Assembly (NCBI RefSeq): GCF_000429045.1
Contig: NZ_AUBC01000017.1
Coordinates: 80,258 to 144,257 of the forward strand
Direction: 5' to 3'
Length of the DNA stretch: 64,000 nt
From: Salinarimonas rosea DSM 21201
Lineage (GTDB): Bacteria > Pseudomonadota > Alphaproteobacteria > Rhizobiales > Beijerinckiaceae
In this document: positions 18,699 through 28,879 of the stretch, piece after piece
Layout of the letters: every line of letters begins with the position of its first letter
Position numbering within the stretch: the stretch's first letter is position 1
Program-made: the position numbers and the translations under genes
The notes under the pieces: generated by a model
Seen by the model: the letters and a program-made list of their open reading frames with translations, nothing else
What the model was told of the DNA's origin: nothing
The model's database searches: none

Positions 18699-19805
18699 TC
18701 ACTGGCTCGTCGCAGCGCCCTCGCCCGTGCCCGGCATCGCCATCGGCGGGTCCTGCAGCTCCGGCGGGCCGTAGGCCGCCAGCGCGGGATAGTCCCCGAT
18801 CATCGAGTAGCCGTACAGGGGCTTGTAGGCGCCCTGGTGGCACGTGGCGCAGTTGGCCTTGGGCGCGTCGCCGGTGGGCCCGAGCCGGATCGCCGGGTAC
18901 TCGCCCTGGAGCGGGTCGAGATAGGTGGCGTTGAGCTCCTGGACCATGCGGATGCCGTGCCAGGCGGTGGTGCGCTGCGGCGGGCTCTGCTCCCAGTCCG
19001 AGAAGGATCGGCTGTTGTGGCAGAAGGTGCAGTTCACGCCGAGCGAGGTCGACATGTGCATCATGAGCGAATAGGTCCACTCGGTCTGCTTGATCGACGT
19101 TCGGTTGCCGTAGGGCAGCGCCTCCAGCCCCGCCACGCGGATGTTCGCCGGGTCCTCCCGGAGGAAGGTGACGAACGGGTCGTAGGGCAACGAGGAGAGC
19201 CCCGCGGCGGTCGCCGGCATGTTCTGGCCCGCGGGGTTGCCGACGATGCCGGTCGTGCGCCACTGGCCGGGATCGAGGAACCAGATGTTGTCCGGCACCG
19301 GCTGCCCGCGGTGGCAGGTGTAGCAGGTGACGCCGGTGGGGGCGACGTGGGCGTCCCACTCCTGGTTCACCGTCATGGTCATCTGGATCATGCGTCGCGC
19401 CACGCGCTTGGTGTAGAGGCTGTCGGACGACAGCTCCTCCCCCTCCGCATGGCAGTAGAGGCAGCCCTGCTCCTCCGGCGCGACCCAGCTCGTCATCGCG
19501 ACCATCAGCCGGTTGAAGTCGGAGATGTCGAGATGGCCCAGCACCTGGACGTTGAGGTAGAACTCCGAGGCGGGGATGCCGAAGGGCTCGTCCACCGGCT
19601 CGGGCTCGGGGAACGTGGTCTGCGCGACCTGGTTGGCGAGCGCCACCTGGTTGTAGACCTGCACCATGCCGTTGCCGCGATAGCCGGTCTGGACCGTCTC
19701 GGTGTCCGGCCATTCGAAGGTGGAGACGATCCCCGCGCCGACCACGACGGCGACGGCGCCGCCCAGGCCCAGCCAGAAGTTGCTCCAAGCGTTGCGGTCG
19801 CTCAT
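18699..19805 (-). CDS. pufC: Photosynthetic reaction-centre tetraheme cytochrome c subunit
   Basis: 368 residues. Four CXXCH haem sites at residues 115-119, 161-165, 259-263 and 319-323; methionines in MVAMTSW, MIQMTM and MMHMST supply axial ligands to three haems. PufC sits on the periplasmic face and re-reduces the special pair. The N-terminus has one uncleaved-looking hydrophobic helix (about 11-29) and no lipobox cysteine, so anchoring is likely by this helix. The start overlaps the pufM stop by four bases (ATGA). All four haems are kept. Confidence 0.96.
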   Translation of the reverse strand: MSDRNAWSNFWLGLGGAVAVVVGAGIVSTFEWPDTETVQTGYRGNGMVQVYNQVALANQVAQTTFPEPEPVDEPFGIPASEFYLNVQVLGHLDISDFNRLMVAMTSWVAPEEQGCLYCHAEGEELSSDSLYTKRVARRMIQMTMTVNQEWDAHVAPTGVTCYTCHRGQPVPDNIWFLDPGQWRTTGIVGNPAGQNMPATAAGLSSLPYDPFVTFLREDPANIRVAGLEALPYGNRTSIKQTEWTYSLMMHMSTSLGVNCTFCHNSRSFSDWEQSPPQRTTAWHGIRMVQELNATYLDPLQGEYPAIRLGPTGDAPKANCATCHQGAYKPLYGYSMIGDYPALAAYGPPELQDPPMAMPGTGEGAATSQ

Positions 19806-20776
19806 TGCGCACCCCCAATCAGAGCCGGGTCGGGCAGGACGGGATAGGCCACCGGGGTCGGCGGCGCCACGCCGTGCTTCACGGCCCACAGGTACCAGTT
19901 GTCGACGACCGTGCCCGTGAGCAGGATGCCGATGCCGCCGGTGATCGGCGTGAGGACGGCGAACCACCAGGCCCACCGGTGGATCGACTCGGCGGTGGCG
20001 CAGAAGCCCATGGTCCAGCGCCAGAACAGGCCGCCGCGCTCGAACGCGGTGCCGCGGTCGACGATCTGCTCGACCTCGTGCTCGGAGCCGTAGCGCGTCG
20101 TCGCGAGCACGGTGGCGCCGTGCATGGCGAAGAGCAGGGTCGAGCCGTAGAGGAAGACGATCGAGAGCGCGTGGAACGGGTTGTAGAACAGGTTGCCGTA
20201 GCGGATCGAGAAGGCCGCCGTCCAGTCGAGGTGCGGGAAGATGCCGAAGGGCACCGCCTCGCCCCAGGACCCCATCATGATCGGGCGGATGAAGCCGAGC
20301 ACGAGATAGAGCCAGATCGCCGCCGCGAAGGCCCAGGCGATGTGCGTGCCCATCCCGAGCATGCGCGCCCGGCGATAGACCCGCAGCCACCACAGCAGGA
20401 TCGACGCCGTCAGGAAGAAGCCCGCCAGCAGCCACCATCCGCCGTCGTTGAGCGGCGGCAGCGACAGGCCGTAGGCCGGCGGCGGCGGCTCGAGCGCCAG
20501 CCACGGCAATTGCCGCACGAACTCGATCGGGTCCCAGTTCACCGAGGCCCACATGTTGAGCCCGATGATCTCGATGGCGATGAAGCCGCACAGGAGCGAG
20601 GCGAGCCCGAGCCAGCCGAGATAGACCGGCCCGACCTGCGCGTCGCCGATGCGCCCGAGCACGTGGACGAAGCCCGGCTTGCTGGAGCGGACCCAGGGCC
20701 CCCGCGCGATCGGCACGCCCGCGTAGGCGGGGCCGCGCACCTGGACCTGGGTGAAGATGTTCTGATAGTCGGCCAT
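19802..20776 (-). CDS. pufM: Photosynthetic reaction-centre M subunit
   Basis: 324 residues, five transmembrane helices. [15 protein letters not shown] at the N-terminus is typical; histidines in the fourth and fifth helices ([23 protein letters not shown] and [13 protein letters not shown]) ligate the special pair and the non-haem iron, and the EHEVEQ glutamate is the fifth iron ligand. PufM and PufL form the type II reaction-centre core that transfers electrons to quinone. It follows pufL by 16 bases and overlaps pufC. Confidence 0.97.
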   Translation of the reverse strand: MADYQNIFTQVQVRGPAYAGVPIARGPWVRSSKPGFVHVLGRIGDAQVGPVYLGWLGLASLLCGFIAIEIIGLNMWASVNWDPIEFVRQLPWLALEPPPPAYGLSLPPLNDGGWWLLAGFFLTASILLWWLRVYRRARMLGMGTHIAWAFAAAIWLYLVLGFIRPIMMGSWGEAVPFGIFPHLDWTAAFSIRYGNLFYNPFHALSIVFLYGSTLLFAMHGATVLATTRYGSEHEVEQIVDRGTAFERGGLFWRWTMGFCATAESIHRWAWWFAVLTPITGGIGILLTGTVVDNWYLWAVKHGVAPPTPVAYPVLPDPALIGGAQ

Positions 20777-20792
20777 GTCGCGACCTCCTCGC

Positions 20793-21620
20793 TCAGGACC
20801 AGATCGGAAGGTTGAGCCACCAGCCCCACCATTCCGGCCAGCCGCGGCTCCAGAAGGGGCCGGAAATGATGATGCACACCGCGCTCCAGAACCCGGCGGA
20901 GAGCGCCAGGAACAGGCCGAGCCGGTGGATGCCGAGCGTCCCGATCGACCAGCCGATGATGTCGCGGAAATAGGTGTTCTCGTGCTCGGCGGTCTTCACC
21001 ACCCGGTCGTTCTTGGGCGGGTTGGCCGCCGACAGGACCAGGCCGCCGTGCATGGAGAGCGCGAGCGTCGTCGTGAAGAAGAACGTCACGGCGATCATGT
21101 GCGCGGGGTTGTAGTGGAAGTGAAGATATTGGTAGCCGACGTTGGAGACCCAATCGAGATGGCTGAAAATACCGTAGGGAAAGCCATGGCCCCAGGCGCC
21201 GAGCAGCACCGGCCGGATCACGACGAGGGAGATGTAGGCGAAGACGGCCACCGAGAAGGCGACGGGCACGTGGTAGCCCATGCCGAGCTTGCGTGAGATC
21301 TCGGCCTGCCGGCCGACCCAGGACCCGAACGCGCCGATCGCGCAGATGGTGATGAGCTGCCACAGCCCGCCCTCCTTCAAGGGAGCGAAGCCGAGGCCGT
21401 AGCTGAGGTCCGGTGGATCGATCGAGATCTGCCAGATGTTCCAGGTGGGACCGATTGCGGCGCCGTAGACGATCAGGCCGGTGCCGAGAACGGAAAAAAA
21501 GATCGTCGTGACGCCGAAGAAGCCCACGTAGAACGGACCGACCCAGAAATCGAAGAGGTCTCCCCCGATCAGGGTCCCGCCACGGACGCGATACTTCTTC
21601 TCGAAGCTGAGCATGGACAT
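20793..21620 (-). CDS. pufL: Photosynthetic reaction-centre L subunit
   Basis: 275 residues from ATG 21620 ([15 protein letters not shown], matching the family N-terminus; an upstream extension is not used). Five helices; [24 protein letters not shown] carries chlorophyll and iron ligands, and [21 protein letters not shown] the other iron histidine. [22 protein letters not shown] includes the special-pair region. It partners PufM in charge separation. The gap to pufA upstream contains a stable hairpin. Confidence 0.97.
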   Translation of the reverse strand: MSMLSFEKKYRVRGGTLIGGDLFDFWVGPFYVGFFGVTTIFFSVLGTGLIVYGAAIGPTWNIWQISIDPPDLSYGLGFAPLKEGGLWQLITICAIGAFGSWVGRQAEISRKLGMGYHVPVAFSVAVFAYISLVVIRPVLLGAWGHGFPYGIFSHLDWVSNVGYQYLHFHYNPAHMIAVTFFFTTTLALSMHGGLVLSAANPPKNDRVVKTAEHENTYFRDIIGWSIGTLGIHRLGLFLALSAGFWSAVCIIISGPFWSRGWPEWWGWWLNLPIWS

Positions 21621-21688
21621 TTTGGTGATCCCCCATCGTGGGAGCGGTCGTGCATGGGGCACCGCTGCGCGACGGCGCAAAGGGTTCA

Positions 21689-21729
21689 GCGAACGGGGCG
21701 GGACCGTGGTGCGACCCCGTCCCGTTCGC
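21689..21729 (-). promoter_or_regulatory. pufA-pufL intercistronic mRNA hairpin
   Basis: A near-perfect inverted repeat: nine pairs (GCGAACGGG/CCCGTTCGC), then a mismatch and CGGG/CCCG, with a loop of about 11 bases. It lies between the pufA stop and the pufL start. In Rhodobacter a hairpin in exactly this place blocks 3' exonuclease decay and makes the pufBA message outlast pufLM, which sets the excess of LH1 over reaction centres. The same role is inferred here. Confidence 0.75.
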
Positions 21730-21761
21730 GACGGCTCAGGGAGCGGCTCCCCCGCCCGGCG

Positions 21762-21944
21762 TCAGCCGGGCATCGGGGAGTTCTGGGGCACTTCCATCAT
21801 CACGGCCGCCCGCGGACCCTCGAGCCAGTTGAACCGGTCCGTGGACAGCAGGATGAAGTGGATCAGGAGGGCCAGGGTGAAGAGGAACGTGAACAGCGCG
21901 ATCAGCGTGCGACGCGGATCGAACAGCAGCCAAACTCGCCACAT
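21762..21944 (-). CDS. pufA: Light-harvesting LH1 alpha polypeptide
   Basis: 60 residues. [18 protein letters not shown] is the classic LH1-alpha amphipathic N-terminus. A single membrane helix follows with the bacteriochlorophyll-binding histidine at 29 ([11 protein letters not shown]). The C-terminus (FNWLEG) is periplasmic. ATG 21944 has a perfect AAGGAGG nearby (21951-21957). Eleven bases separate it from pufB. It forms the ring antenna with PufB around the reaction centre. Confidence 0.95.
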   Translation of the reverse strand: MWRVWLLFDPRRTLIALFTFLFTLALLIHFILLSTDRFNWLEGPRAAVMMEVPQNSPMPG

Positions 21945-21955
21945 GATGGACCTCC

Positions 21956-22186
21956 TTACCCGATCATCGGGGTGATGGACGCGACGAGCTGCGTCGCACC
22001 GTCGAGCGCGGCGTATCCGTCGGCGCCGGGGAGCCAGGGGCGCCACATCCAGGCGAGGATGTGGGCGATCAGGGCGATCACGGTGAAGGCGATGAAGCTC
22101 GACATGAAAATCGAGTGGAATTCCTTCGCTTCGCCTTCCGTGAGGCCCGTGAGCGTGCCCCTGACGGGTGTCGTCGACTCTGCCAT
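21956..22186 (-). CDS. pufB: Light-harvesting LH1 beta polypeptide
   Basis: 76 residues. The N-terminal [18 protein letters not shown] and helix [21 protein letters not shown] are diagnostic; histidine 42 ligates bacteriochlorophyll and histidine 24 is the conserved second histidine. The tail after WLPG runs about 24 residues further than in many beta subunits. AGGAGG precedes ATG 22186. First light-harvesting gene of the puf operon. Confidence 0.95.
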   Translation of the reverse strand: MAESTTPVRGTLTGLTEGEAKEFHSIFMSSFIAFTVIALIAHILAWMWRPWLPGADGYAALDGATQLVASITPMIG

Positions 22187-22227
22187 TCTTACCTCCTGGT
22201 CATGAGTCTTCGGCTTCGACCGCGACT

Positions 22228-22256
22228 AGTCCCGCGGCCCTGGACGCCGCGGGACT
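22228..22256 (-). promoter_or_regulatory. Hairpin in the pufQ-pufB leader
   Basis: AGTCCCGCGGC (22228-22238) and GCCGCGGGACT (22246-22256) form a perfect 11-base stem with a seven-base loop, 42 bases before pufB and within a 191-base gap. No run of T follows on the minus strand, so it looks more like a 5' stabilising or processing element of the pufBA message than a terminator. Confidence 0.65.
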
Positions 22257-22377
22257 CGCCCGCGGCAGGCCTCCGTCGGCGTCGCGAGACGTCGGCGGAA
22301 TTCGCTGGGCCGGAGCGCGAGCAGCCGGACGGCTGCCGTGGGGTCGCGCATGCCGGCCCCCGATCGTGCGCGGCGCG

Positions 22378-22644
22378 CTAGCCCATGAAGGCCAGCGGCA
22401 CGGCGCGGCAGGCGGCGGCCTTCGCCTCCTCCCACACCGGGCCGCGCCGCGCGGTTCCCCCCTGCGCCGCCGCCCCGCGGGGCACGAGCCGGGAGACGAC
22501 CTCGATGACCAGGAAGACCGGCAGGAGCCCGGCCAGGATCAGCCGGTACTCCAGCGCATCGCCCTTGCGGGCCGCCAGCACCTCGCGGCGCGCCGCGTCG
22601 GGCGCCCGGTGGACGTGGGTGTCGATCGTGGGTGTCATCGTCAT
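22378..22644 (-). CDS. pufQ: PufQ-like small membrane protein
   Basis: 88 residues with one hydrophobic helix ([24 protein letters not shown], about 32-55), then a basic stretch and a C-terminal [16 protein letters not shown] segment. Sequence similarity is weak, but size, single helix and location between bchZ and pufB match PufQ, which affects bacteriochlorophyll formation and assembly of pigment complexes. GGGGAG lies before ATG 22644, and the start overlaps the last bases of bchZ (22641). Symbol assigned mainly by position. Confidence 0.72.
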   Translation of the reverse strand: MTMTPTIDTHVHRAPDAARREVLAARKGDALEYRLILAGLLPVFLVIEVVSRLVPRGAAAQGGTARRGPVWEEAKAAACRAVPLAFMG

Positions 22645-24092
22645 GCGAGCTCCCCTTCGCCGAGGCGTGCATGGGCGTGAGCCAGCCTCTCGGTGGTGAC
22701 TTCGTCCTCGCCCGCGCGGCGGGCGTCGCGCTCGGCACGGTCGCGCAGCCGCTTGGCCGCCGAGATGCGCACGAGCACGGGATAGTCCTCGACCAGGAGG
22801 TCGAGCATCTGCTTGGCCTCGCGCTCCCAGGGGAGCGGGCGCTCGAGCCGCGACGGCGTCGGGTCGACGCGGTCGAGGTCCTGGCCGAGCGGCAGGATGT
22901 GGAAGAGCGCGTCGAACAGCGCGTTGCAGACCTCCTGCACGAGGTAGGTCGCGCCCGCGTAGCCCATGAACGGCGTGCCCGTGTGCCGGCGCACGATGGC
23001 GCCCGGGAAGCTCGCGGGGATGAAGGCCGCGCGCCCGCCCTTCTCGGCGAGATACATGCGCTCATTGTAGGAGCCGAGCATGACCAGCGGCGGCTTCTCG
23101 TGGCAGAGGCGACGCACCTCGGCGTTGTCGGTCTTGCCCCCGGGCTTGCGCTCCACCGCGAAGGCGCAGGGCAGGCCCATCTCGTCCTCGAGGAAGCGGC
23201 GGATGCCGCGGGCGTAGGTCTCGTTGGCCACGATCGCGAAGCTCGCGGTGGCGAAGAAGTCCTGCGTCACCGAGCGCCAGAGGTCCCAGATCGGCTTGAT
23301 CGTGGTGTGCTTCTCGCGGGCGATGAAGGGCTCCGGGTCGAGCCCGAGCTCGGCGCCGAGCGCCCGCAGGAAGGCCGTCGTGGCGCCGAGCCCGATCGGC
23401 GCCATCAGCCAGGGCCGCTCCAGCGCCTCGCAGAGCAGCCGGCCGTACTCGCGATGCAGGCAGACGTTGACCTGCGCCTCGGAGAGCTTGGGCACGTCGG
23501 CGACGTGGGAGCCGAGCGGGAAGGTCATGTGGACCTCCGCCCCGATCCCCTCGATCAGCCGGCGGATCTCGGCGAGGTCCGACCAGGTGTTGAAGGTGCC
23601 GTAGATCGGCCCGACGATGTTGACCTTCGGCTTCTCGCCCACCGCGACGGGCTTGGGCGGCTTCACCTTCTTGGGCCCGAACTCGCGCCAGAGCCAGAGC
23701 ATGGCGCGGTTGGCGCTCTGCCACTGGTCCTCGTCGATGGTGCGCGGCAGGAAGCGCTTGATGCTGGTGCCTTCCGGCGTGACGCCGCCGCCGATCATCT
23801 CGGCGATCGAGCCCGTCACCACCACGGAGGGCAGGTCCGGGTCGAGCGTCTCGTGCGCGCGGCGCATGGCGCCTTCGGTGCCGGTCTGGCCGAGCTCCTC
23901 CTCGGCGAGGCCGGTGACGACGACGGGCAGCTCGTGCGGGGGCAGCGCGTCGGTGTAGTGCAGCACCGCCGTCACCGGCAGGTTCTCGCAGCCCACCGGG
24001 CCGTCGACGATGACCTGCAGGCCCTTGATCGCCGTGAAGACGTAGACGGAGCCCCAGTAGCCGCCGGCGCGATCGTGATCGAGGACGAGCAT
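22641..24092 (-). CDS. bchZ: Chlorophyllide a reductase subunit Z
   Basis: 483 residues. Homologous to the NifK/BchB-like catalytic half. Begins [19 protein letters not shown] and contains [18 protein letters not shown] with a cluster cysteine, [30 protein letters not shown] and [16 protein letters not shown]. With BchY it forms the catalytic tetramer that reduces the C7=C8 bond of chlorophyllide a using electrons from BchX. Its ATG shares one base with the bchY stop. The frame stays open far upstream through bchY, but only this start agrees with the family. Confidence 0.95.
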   Translation of the reverse strand: MLVLDHDRAGGYWGSVYVFTAIKGLQVIVDGPVGCENLPVTAVLHYTDALPPHELPVVVTGLAEEELGQTGTEGAMRRAHETLDPDLPSVVVTGSIAEMIGGGVTPEGTSIKRFLPRTIDEDQWQSANRAMLWLWREFGPKKVKPPKPVAVGEKPKVNIVGPIYGTFNTWSDLAEIRRLIEGIGAEVHMTFPLGSHVADVPKLSEAQVNVCLHREYGRLLCEALERPWLMAPIGLGATTAFLRALGAELGLDPEPFIAREKHTTIKPIWDLWRSVTQDFFATASFAIVANETYARGIRRFLEDEMGLPCAFAVERKPGGKTDNAEVRRLCHEKPPLVMLGSYNERMYLAEKGGRAAFIPASFPGAIVRRHTGTPFMGYAGATYLVQEVCNALFDALFHILPLGQDLDRVDPTPSRLERPLPWEREAKQMLDLLVEDYPVLVRISAAKRLRDRAERDARRAGEDEVTTERLAHAHARLGEGELA

Positions 24093-25690
24093 CAGATCAT
24101 CTCCCCGGTCGGCGCTTCGGCCTTGGCGCGCTGGCGCTGGATCGCCTCGCGCTGCTTGGCGTAGCGCTCGCGATAGGCCGGCCGGGAGATCGGGGTGCCT
24201 TCCCAGATGCCCGCGTTGTCGCCCTCCCCCACGCCCTCGAAGAAGGCCTTCATGCCGTCCATGCGGCTCTTGCCGGCGATGGCGGCGTTGATCACCTGGG
24301 CGAGCGAGCCCGCGCCGGCCGCGCCCATCAGCGGGCGCGCCGAGATCAGGTTTGTGAAGTAGAGGGCCGGGATGCCCTGCGCCTTCGCCTTCTGCACGAC
24401 CGGCGTGGTGCCGACCGCGAGGTCCGGGCGGTGGTAGTCCATCGCCGCCAGATCGTCCTCGAGCGAGGCGCGGAAGCGCACGGTGACGCCGCGCGCTTCG
24501 AGCCAGGCGCGATCGGCCTCCGCCCACTTCGTCTTCGGGCAGGCGGTGCCGACGTAGGGCACCTCGGCGCCGCTCTCGATGAGGAGGCGCGCAACCAGCA
24601 GTTCCGAGCCCTCGTAGCCCGAGAGCGTGATCTTGCCGGCGATGGGCTTCGCCGCCAGCGCCGCGTCGATGGGCGCGCGCGCCGCCGAGACGGCCGCCTC
24701 GATCCGCTCCGGGTCGACGCCCGCCGCCTTGCCGATCGCCTCGAGCCAGGCGGCAGTGCCCTCGCGGCCTACGGGCGCGGAGCCCACGACCGGGCGGCCC
24801 GCCGCCTCGAGCTCGCGAATGGAGGCGGTGTAAAAGGGGTGGATCGCCGCCACCGCCACGCAATCGAGCGCGGCGTAGAGCTCGCGCCACTCGCGGGTCG
24901 GGACGACCGGGCCGGCGGCGAGCCCCATCGGCGCGAGCAGCGCGTCGATGGTCACCGGGTCGACCGGGAACATCTCGCCGAGCAGCGTCACGGTCGGGCG
25001 CTCCGAGCGGCCGTTGCGCGGCGCCTGGACCGGGCCCTGCTCGGCCTCGGAGCGGGCGAACTTCAGCATGGCGCCGGCGAGCACGTCCTTCGCCTCGGCA
25101 TGGGTCGGCACGCCGAAGCCCGGCACGTCGATGCCGATGATGCGCACCCCGTTGATCGTGTCCGGCAGGAGCCGCAACGGCACACCCGAGGCGGTCGGGA
25201 CGCACAGGTTGGTGACGACGATCGTGTCGTAGAGCGCCGGGTCCGCCATGTCGTGCACGGCGTCGCGGATGTCCTCGAACAGCTTGCCGGTGACGAGCGT
25301 CTCGGAGTTGAAGGGCACGTAGCCCACCGTCCGCTTGGCGCCGTAGAAGTGCGAGGTGAAGGTCAGCCCGTAGACGCAGCAGGCCGAGCCGGAGAGGATC
25401 GTCGCCGTGCGGCGCATGCGCAGGCCCACCCGCAGCGAGCCGAAGGCCGGGCACATCGATTGCGGCTGGTCGTGCGGGCCCTTCGGGTAGTCGGCGGCGT
25501 ACTGGTCGAGCGTCTCGTTCAGGCCGGCAGCGCGGGCTGCGGCGCGCAGCGTCTCGGCGCCGCCGTGGCAGCCCGATCCCGCCGCCGCGACCGACCCCGG
25601 CGCGGGCGAAGCCGCGGCCGCGGCGGGGCGCTCCACGGTCGAGACGAGCGTGGTCGTCCTGCGGGGCGTGTCGTCGAGGGTGGTGGTCAT
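24092..25690 (-). CDS. bchY: Chlorophyllide a reductase subunit Y
   Basis: 532 residues. The N-terminal 45 residues are variable. The core has [46 protein letters not shown], with cluster-ligand cysteines, [15 protein letters not shown] and [15 protein letters not shown]. It pairs with BchZ as the NifD-like subunit, holding a 4Fe-4S cluster and the substrate site. A GGGGGAG ribosome site precedes ATG 25690. Coupled by overlap to bchZ; 14 bases separate it from bchX. Confidence 0.95.
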   Translation of the reverse strand: MTTTLDDTPRRTTTLVSTVERPAAAAASPAPGSVAAAGSGCHGGAETLRAAARAAGLNETLDQYAADYPKGPHDQPQSMCPAFGSLRVGLRMRRTATILSGSACCVYGLTFTSHFYGAKRTVGYVPFNSETLVTGKLFEDIRDAVHDMADPALYDTIVVTNLCVPTASGVPLRLLPDTINGVRIIGIDVPGFGVPTHAEAKDVLAGAMLKFARSEAEQGPVQAPRNGRSERPTVTLLGEMFPVDPVTIDALLAPMGLAAGPVVPTREWRELYAALDCVAVAAIHPFYTASIRELEAAGRPVVGSAPVGREGTAAWLEAIGKAAGVDPERIEAAVSAARAPIDAALAAKPIAGKITLSGYEGSELLVARLLIESGAEVPYVGTACPKTKWAEADRAWLEARGVTVRFRASLEDDLAAMDYHRPDLAVGTTPVVQKAKAQGIPALYFTNLISARPLMGAAGAGSLAQVINAAIAGKSRMDGMKAFFEGVGEGDNAGIWEGTPISRPAYRERYAKQREAIQRQRAKAEAPTGEMI

Positions 25691-25704
25691 CACGCTCCCC
25701 CGGC

Positions 25705-26652
25705 TCAGCTGTCGTAGACGATTTCGAGAGACGGCCTGGCCGCCACCGCATCGATGCCGCACATGTCCTCGTAGGAGGCGGGCTCGAGCACGACGCCGCG
25801 ACCGACGGTCTCGGACGAGAACAGGTCGAGCAGCCCCTCGGGCGTGAGCGGCGTCGGATGGCGCGGCGGCGCCTCTGCGACGGCCAGCCCGAGCTGCTCG
25901 AACAGCGGCGCCCACTCGCCGCCGGGCCGGCCGATGATCTCGTAGTTGGCGCTCTTGCGGCGGATGTCCTCGTGCGCGGGGATGGCCGCCAGCACCGGGA
26001 TGCCCACCGCTTCGGCGAAGGCCTGCGCCTCGCCGGTGCCGTCGTCCTTGTTGATCACGAGGCCGGCGACGCCGACATTGCCGCCGAGCTTGCGGAAATA
26101 CTCCACCGCGGAGCAGACGTTGTTCGCCACGTAGAGCGACTGCAAGTCGTTCGAGCCGACGACGATGACCTTCTGGCACATGTCGCGGGCGATCGGCAGG
26201 CCGAAGCCGCCGCAGACCACGTCGCCCAGGAAGTCGAGCAGGACGTAGTCGAAGCCCCAGTCGTGGAAGCCGAGCTTCTCGAGCAGCTCGAAGCCGTGGA
26301 TGATGCCGCGCCCGCCGCAGCCCCGGCCGACCTCGGGCCCGCCGAGCTCCATGGCGAAGACGCCGTCGCGCTTGAAGCAGACGTCGGAGACGGTGATGTC
26401 CTCGCCGGCGAGCTTCTTCTTCGAGGAGGTCTCGATGATCGTCGGGCAGGCCTTGCCGCCGAACAGGAGCGAGGTCGTGTCGCTCTTGGGGTCGCAGCCG
26501 ATGAGCAGCACCCGCTTGCCCTGCTGGGCCATCATGTAGCTGAGGTTGGCCAGCGTGAAGCTCTTGCCGATGCCGCCCTTGCCGTAGATCGCGATGATCT
26601 GCGTCTCCTTCTTCTCGGGCGGGCCTTGCTCGATGGGGGTGACGGCATTCAT
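25705..26652 (-). CDS. bchX: Chlorophyllide a reductase iron protein BchX
   Basis: 315 residues, NifH-like. P-loop YGKGGIGKS (23-31), switch segment [13 protein letters not shown], and the two cluster cysteines in [13 protein letters not shown] and [13 protein letters not shown] that bridge a 4Fe-4S cluster across the dimer. It hydrolyses ATP and feeds electrons to BchYZ. The start overlaps the bchC stop by four bases (ATGA); GGAGGCGC precedes it. Confidence 0.96.
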   Translation of the reverse strand: MNAVTPIEQGPPEKKETQIIAIYGKGGIGKSFTLANLSYMMAQQGKRVLLIGCDPKSDTTSLLFGGKACPTIIETSSKKKLAGEDITVSDVCFKRDGVFAMELGGPEVGRGCGGRGIIHGFELLEKLGFHDWGFDYVLLDFLGDVVCGGFGLPIARDMCQKVIVVGSNDLQSLYVANNVCSAVEYFRKLGGNVGVAGLVINKDDGTGEAQAFAEAVGIPVLAAIPAHEDIRRKSANYEIIGRPGGEWAPLFEQLGLAVAEAPPRHPTPLTPEGLLDLFSSETVGRGVVLEPASYEDMCGIDAVAARPSLEIVYDS

Positions 26653-27605
26653 CGGGTGCGCCTCCAGTCCAGGATCATCTTCAGGCACGAGGCGTCCTCG
26701 AAGGCGGTGCGGTAGGCCCGCGCCGCCTCGGAGGCGTCCTCGCGATGGGTGATCAGGCCGTCGAGGGAGAGCGCTCCCGAGGCCACGGCGGAGACCGTGG
26801 CGTCGAGGTCCGCGCGCTTCCATTCGGCAGCGACCCGGATGCGCGCCTCCTTCATGAAGGCCGGGGGAAACGAGAAGGAGAGCCGCTCGGCATAGAAGCC
26901 GGCGAGCACGACCTCGCCGCGGGGGGCGAGGCGCGAGATCAGCGTGTCGAGGAGGCCCGCGTCGCCGGAGACGTCGACGATCGAGCGATAGCCGCGCGTC
27001 TCGTCGTCGGCGGGATGGCCCACCGTATAGCCGACGGCGCCCTCGGCCCGGGCGGGGTTGGTCTCCCACACGGTGGGCGCGTGGCCCTTCATCACGGCGA
27101 TGCGGGCGATCAGCCGCCCGAGCGCGCCGTGGCCGACGATCAGGTCGGGCAGCGCGTCGGCGATGGCGACGGCGTGCCAGGCGGTGGCGGCGAGCGCCAG
27201 CAGCGTGCCCTGCGCGAGCCCGTCGGGACGCTCGAGGAAGGCGTCGGGAAGCGGCGTGAGGCGCGCGCCGGGGCTGACGAGCCGCGCGGCGGCGCCGCCG
27301 AACAGGCCGCGGATCTCGCCGTAGCAGCGCGCGCCGGGGACGTAGACCCCCTGCCCCACCGAAAGGCCGCTGTGCGGGCCGGCCTCGACCACCCGCCCGA
27401 CCGATTCGTAGCCGGGCACCAGCGGGTAGCCCATGCCGGGGAAGGCGGGCATGCGGCCGGTGTAGAGCAGGCGCTCCGTGCCCGTGGAGATGCCGGAATA
27501 GGCCACCTCGACGACAGCGTCCTCGGGCCCCGCCGGATCCAGCGCGACGGTCTCCAGGCTCAGGCGCTCGGGCTCGCGCAGGACGACGGCGTGGGTATGT
27601 GTCAT
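26649..27605 (-). CDS. bchC: 3-hydroxyethyl bacteriochlorophyllide a dehydrogenase
   Basis: 318 residues of the medium-chain dehydrogenase family. VEVAYSGISTGTERLLYTG and FPLVPGYESVGRV are close to family (here YPLVPGYESVGRVVEAG), and DLIVGHGALGRLIARI is the NAD(P)-binding turn. It oxidises the 3-hydroxyethyl group to acetyl in bacteriochlorophyll a synthesis. ATG 27605 has AGGGAGGG before it; an upstream extension would run through the promoter. It is the first gene after the PpsR-controlled promoter. Confidence 0.95.
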   Translation of the reverse strand: MTHTHAVVLREPERLSLETVALDPAGPEDAVVEVAYSGISTGTERLLYTGRMPAFPGMGYPLVPGYESVGRVVEAGPHSGLSVGQGVYVPGARCYGEIRGLFGGAAARLVSPGARLTPLPDAFLERPDGLAQGTLLALAATAWHAVAIADALPDLIVGHGALGRLIARIAVMKGHAPTVWETNPARAEGAVGYTVGHPADDETRGYRSIVDVSGDAGLLDTLISRLAPRGEVVLAGFYAERLSFSFPPAFMKEARIRVAAEWKRADLDATVSAVASGALSLDGLITHREDASEAARAYRTAFEDASCLKMILDWRRTR

Positions 27606-27644
27606 GGCGCGGCCCTCCCTGATCACGAGCCTGTTCGTTGTGTA

Positions 27645-27688
27645 TGTCAATCTAGACTTACACGACATGATGTCAATCTAAACTAACA
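27645..27688. promoter_or_regulatory. Tandem PpsR/CrtJ boxes over the bchC promoter
   Basis: TGTCAATCTAGACTTACA (27645-27662) and TGTCAATCTAAACTAACA (27671-27688) both match TGT-N12-ACA exactly and are eight bases apart, the spacing known from the Rhodobacter bchC promoter. On the minus strand TTGACA (27676-27671) and TAGATT (27654-27649), 16 bases apart, form a sigma-70-like promoter covered by both boxes. Binding of the redox/light repressor PpsR would block bchC-bchXYZ-puf transcription under oxygen. Read-through from crtEF is also possible. Confidence 0.85.
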
Positions 27689-27733
27689 CCCGATGCGGCT
27701 TGTCCGGACCAGTCCGGATCACGCTCGGGCAGG

Positions 27734-28843
27734 TCATGCCGTCGCGACGAGGAGGCTCGCCACGAGCGGCATGCGGGTCTTCACGAGGCGGGTGCGGGCG
27801 AATCCGGCGCGCAGCGCGAGGTCGGCGTTCTCGGCGGGCGTGCGCGGCCGGCCGGAGCCCATGGCCCAGAGGTAGAGGCCGAAATAGGCCTGCGTGACCG
27901 CCCGCGCGCCGGGCGTCTCCGCCATCGGCTCGCCGACGAGCAGCGTCCCGCCCGCGGGCAGCGCCGCGCGCACGGCCTTCAGGATGGCCAGCGCCTCGTC
28001 GTCGTCGTGGTCGTGCAGGATGCGCACCAGGGAGATCGCGTCGGCGCCCGCTGGAAGCGCATCCGTGAAGATGCTGCCACCCACCGTCTCGATTCGCCCG
28101 TCGAGCCCCTCGGCGGCGAATCGCACGGCGGCGGCGCGGGCGACCGGGGGCAGGTCGAACAGGACGAGCTCGGTCTTCGGCGCGCGGGTGGCGGCCGCGC
28201 GCAGGAAGGCGCCGGCGCCGCCGCCGACGTCCATCAGCCGGCGATGGCCCGAGATGTCGTACGCGTCGAGGATCTGGCGTGCGACCATCGGCTGGGAGGC
28301 CGCCATCAGGTCGGTGTAGGCACCCACCGCCTCGTCCGCGAGCGCGCCCGGCTCGGCATTGCGGGCATAGGCCCAGTAGCGCGCGAGCGCGCCGCCGCCC
28401 GGCCCGCGTTCGAGGCAGGCGACGGGGTCGGCGAGGTCTTCGTAGAGCAGCGGATGGTGCAGCGCCATCGGCGCGACGGCGGGGTTGCCGAGCACCGCGG
28501 CGCCATGCGGCCCGAGCCCGACGCGGCCGCCGGAGCGCGCCTGCAGCAACCCTATGGCGCAGGCGGCGTCGAGGAGGCGACGCGCACCCTCCTCCGGCAG
28601 CCCCGTCCGTGCGGCGATCTCCGCGGGCGCCAGCGGCTGCGCCCGCAGCATCTCGAACAGGTCGAGCCGCAGGCAGGCGAGGAGCGTCTGCGTGTAGACG
28701 AAGCCGGAGACGATATCGAACAACGCCGCCGCCCGGCGCCGGGCGATCGGGCGCGTGAGCGGAAAACGCTCGGCGAAGGCCTGGAAGCGCTCGCTCGAGA
28801 CGAGCCTGTCGCGCCAGGAGAGGACGAAGTCGGGCAGGCGCAT
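27734..28843 (-). CDS. crtF: Demethylspheroidene O-methyltransferase
   Basis: 369 residues. An N-terminal dimerisation/winged-helix part (ALFDIVSGFVYTQTLLACLRLDLFEML) precedes a SAM-methyltransferase domain with LMDVGGGAGAFLRA binding SAM, then VRILHDHDDDEALAIL with the presumed catalytic histidine. CrtF methylates the tertiary hydroxyl of demethylspheroidene or related carotenoids. It lies 36 bases after crtE and just upstream of the bchC promoter, as in the canonical crtEF-bchC arrangement. Confidence 0.92.
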   Translation of the reverse strand: MRLPDFVLSWRDRLVSSERFQAFAERFPLTRPIARRRAAALFDIVSGFVYTQTLLACLRLDLFEMLRAQPLAPAEIAARTGLPEEGARRLLDAACAIGLLQARSGGRVGLGPHGAAVLGNPAVAPMALHHPLLYEDLADPVACLERGPGGGALARYWAYARNAEPGALADEAVGAYTDLMAASQPMVARQILDAYDISGHRRLMDVGGGAGAFLRAAATRAPKTELVLFDLPPVARAAAVRFAAEGLDGRIETVGGSIFTDALPAGADAISLVRILHDHDDDEALAILKAVRAALPAGGTLLVGEPMAETPGARAVTQAYFGLYLWAMGSGRPRTPAENADLALRAGFARTRLVKTRMPLVASLLVATA

Positions 28844-28879
28844 GGCCCCGGTCCGGATCTGCGCGGCGCGGCCCGTCCG

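Noticed and set aside
18500..18700. pufX gene after pufM/pufC
   Set aside because: No short single-helix reading frame of PufX type follows pufM; pufC overlaps it directly, and the next gene is a 255-residue HhH protein.
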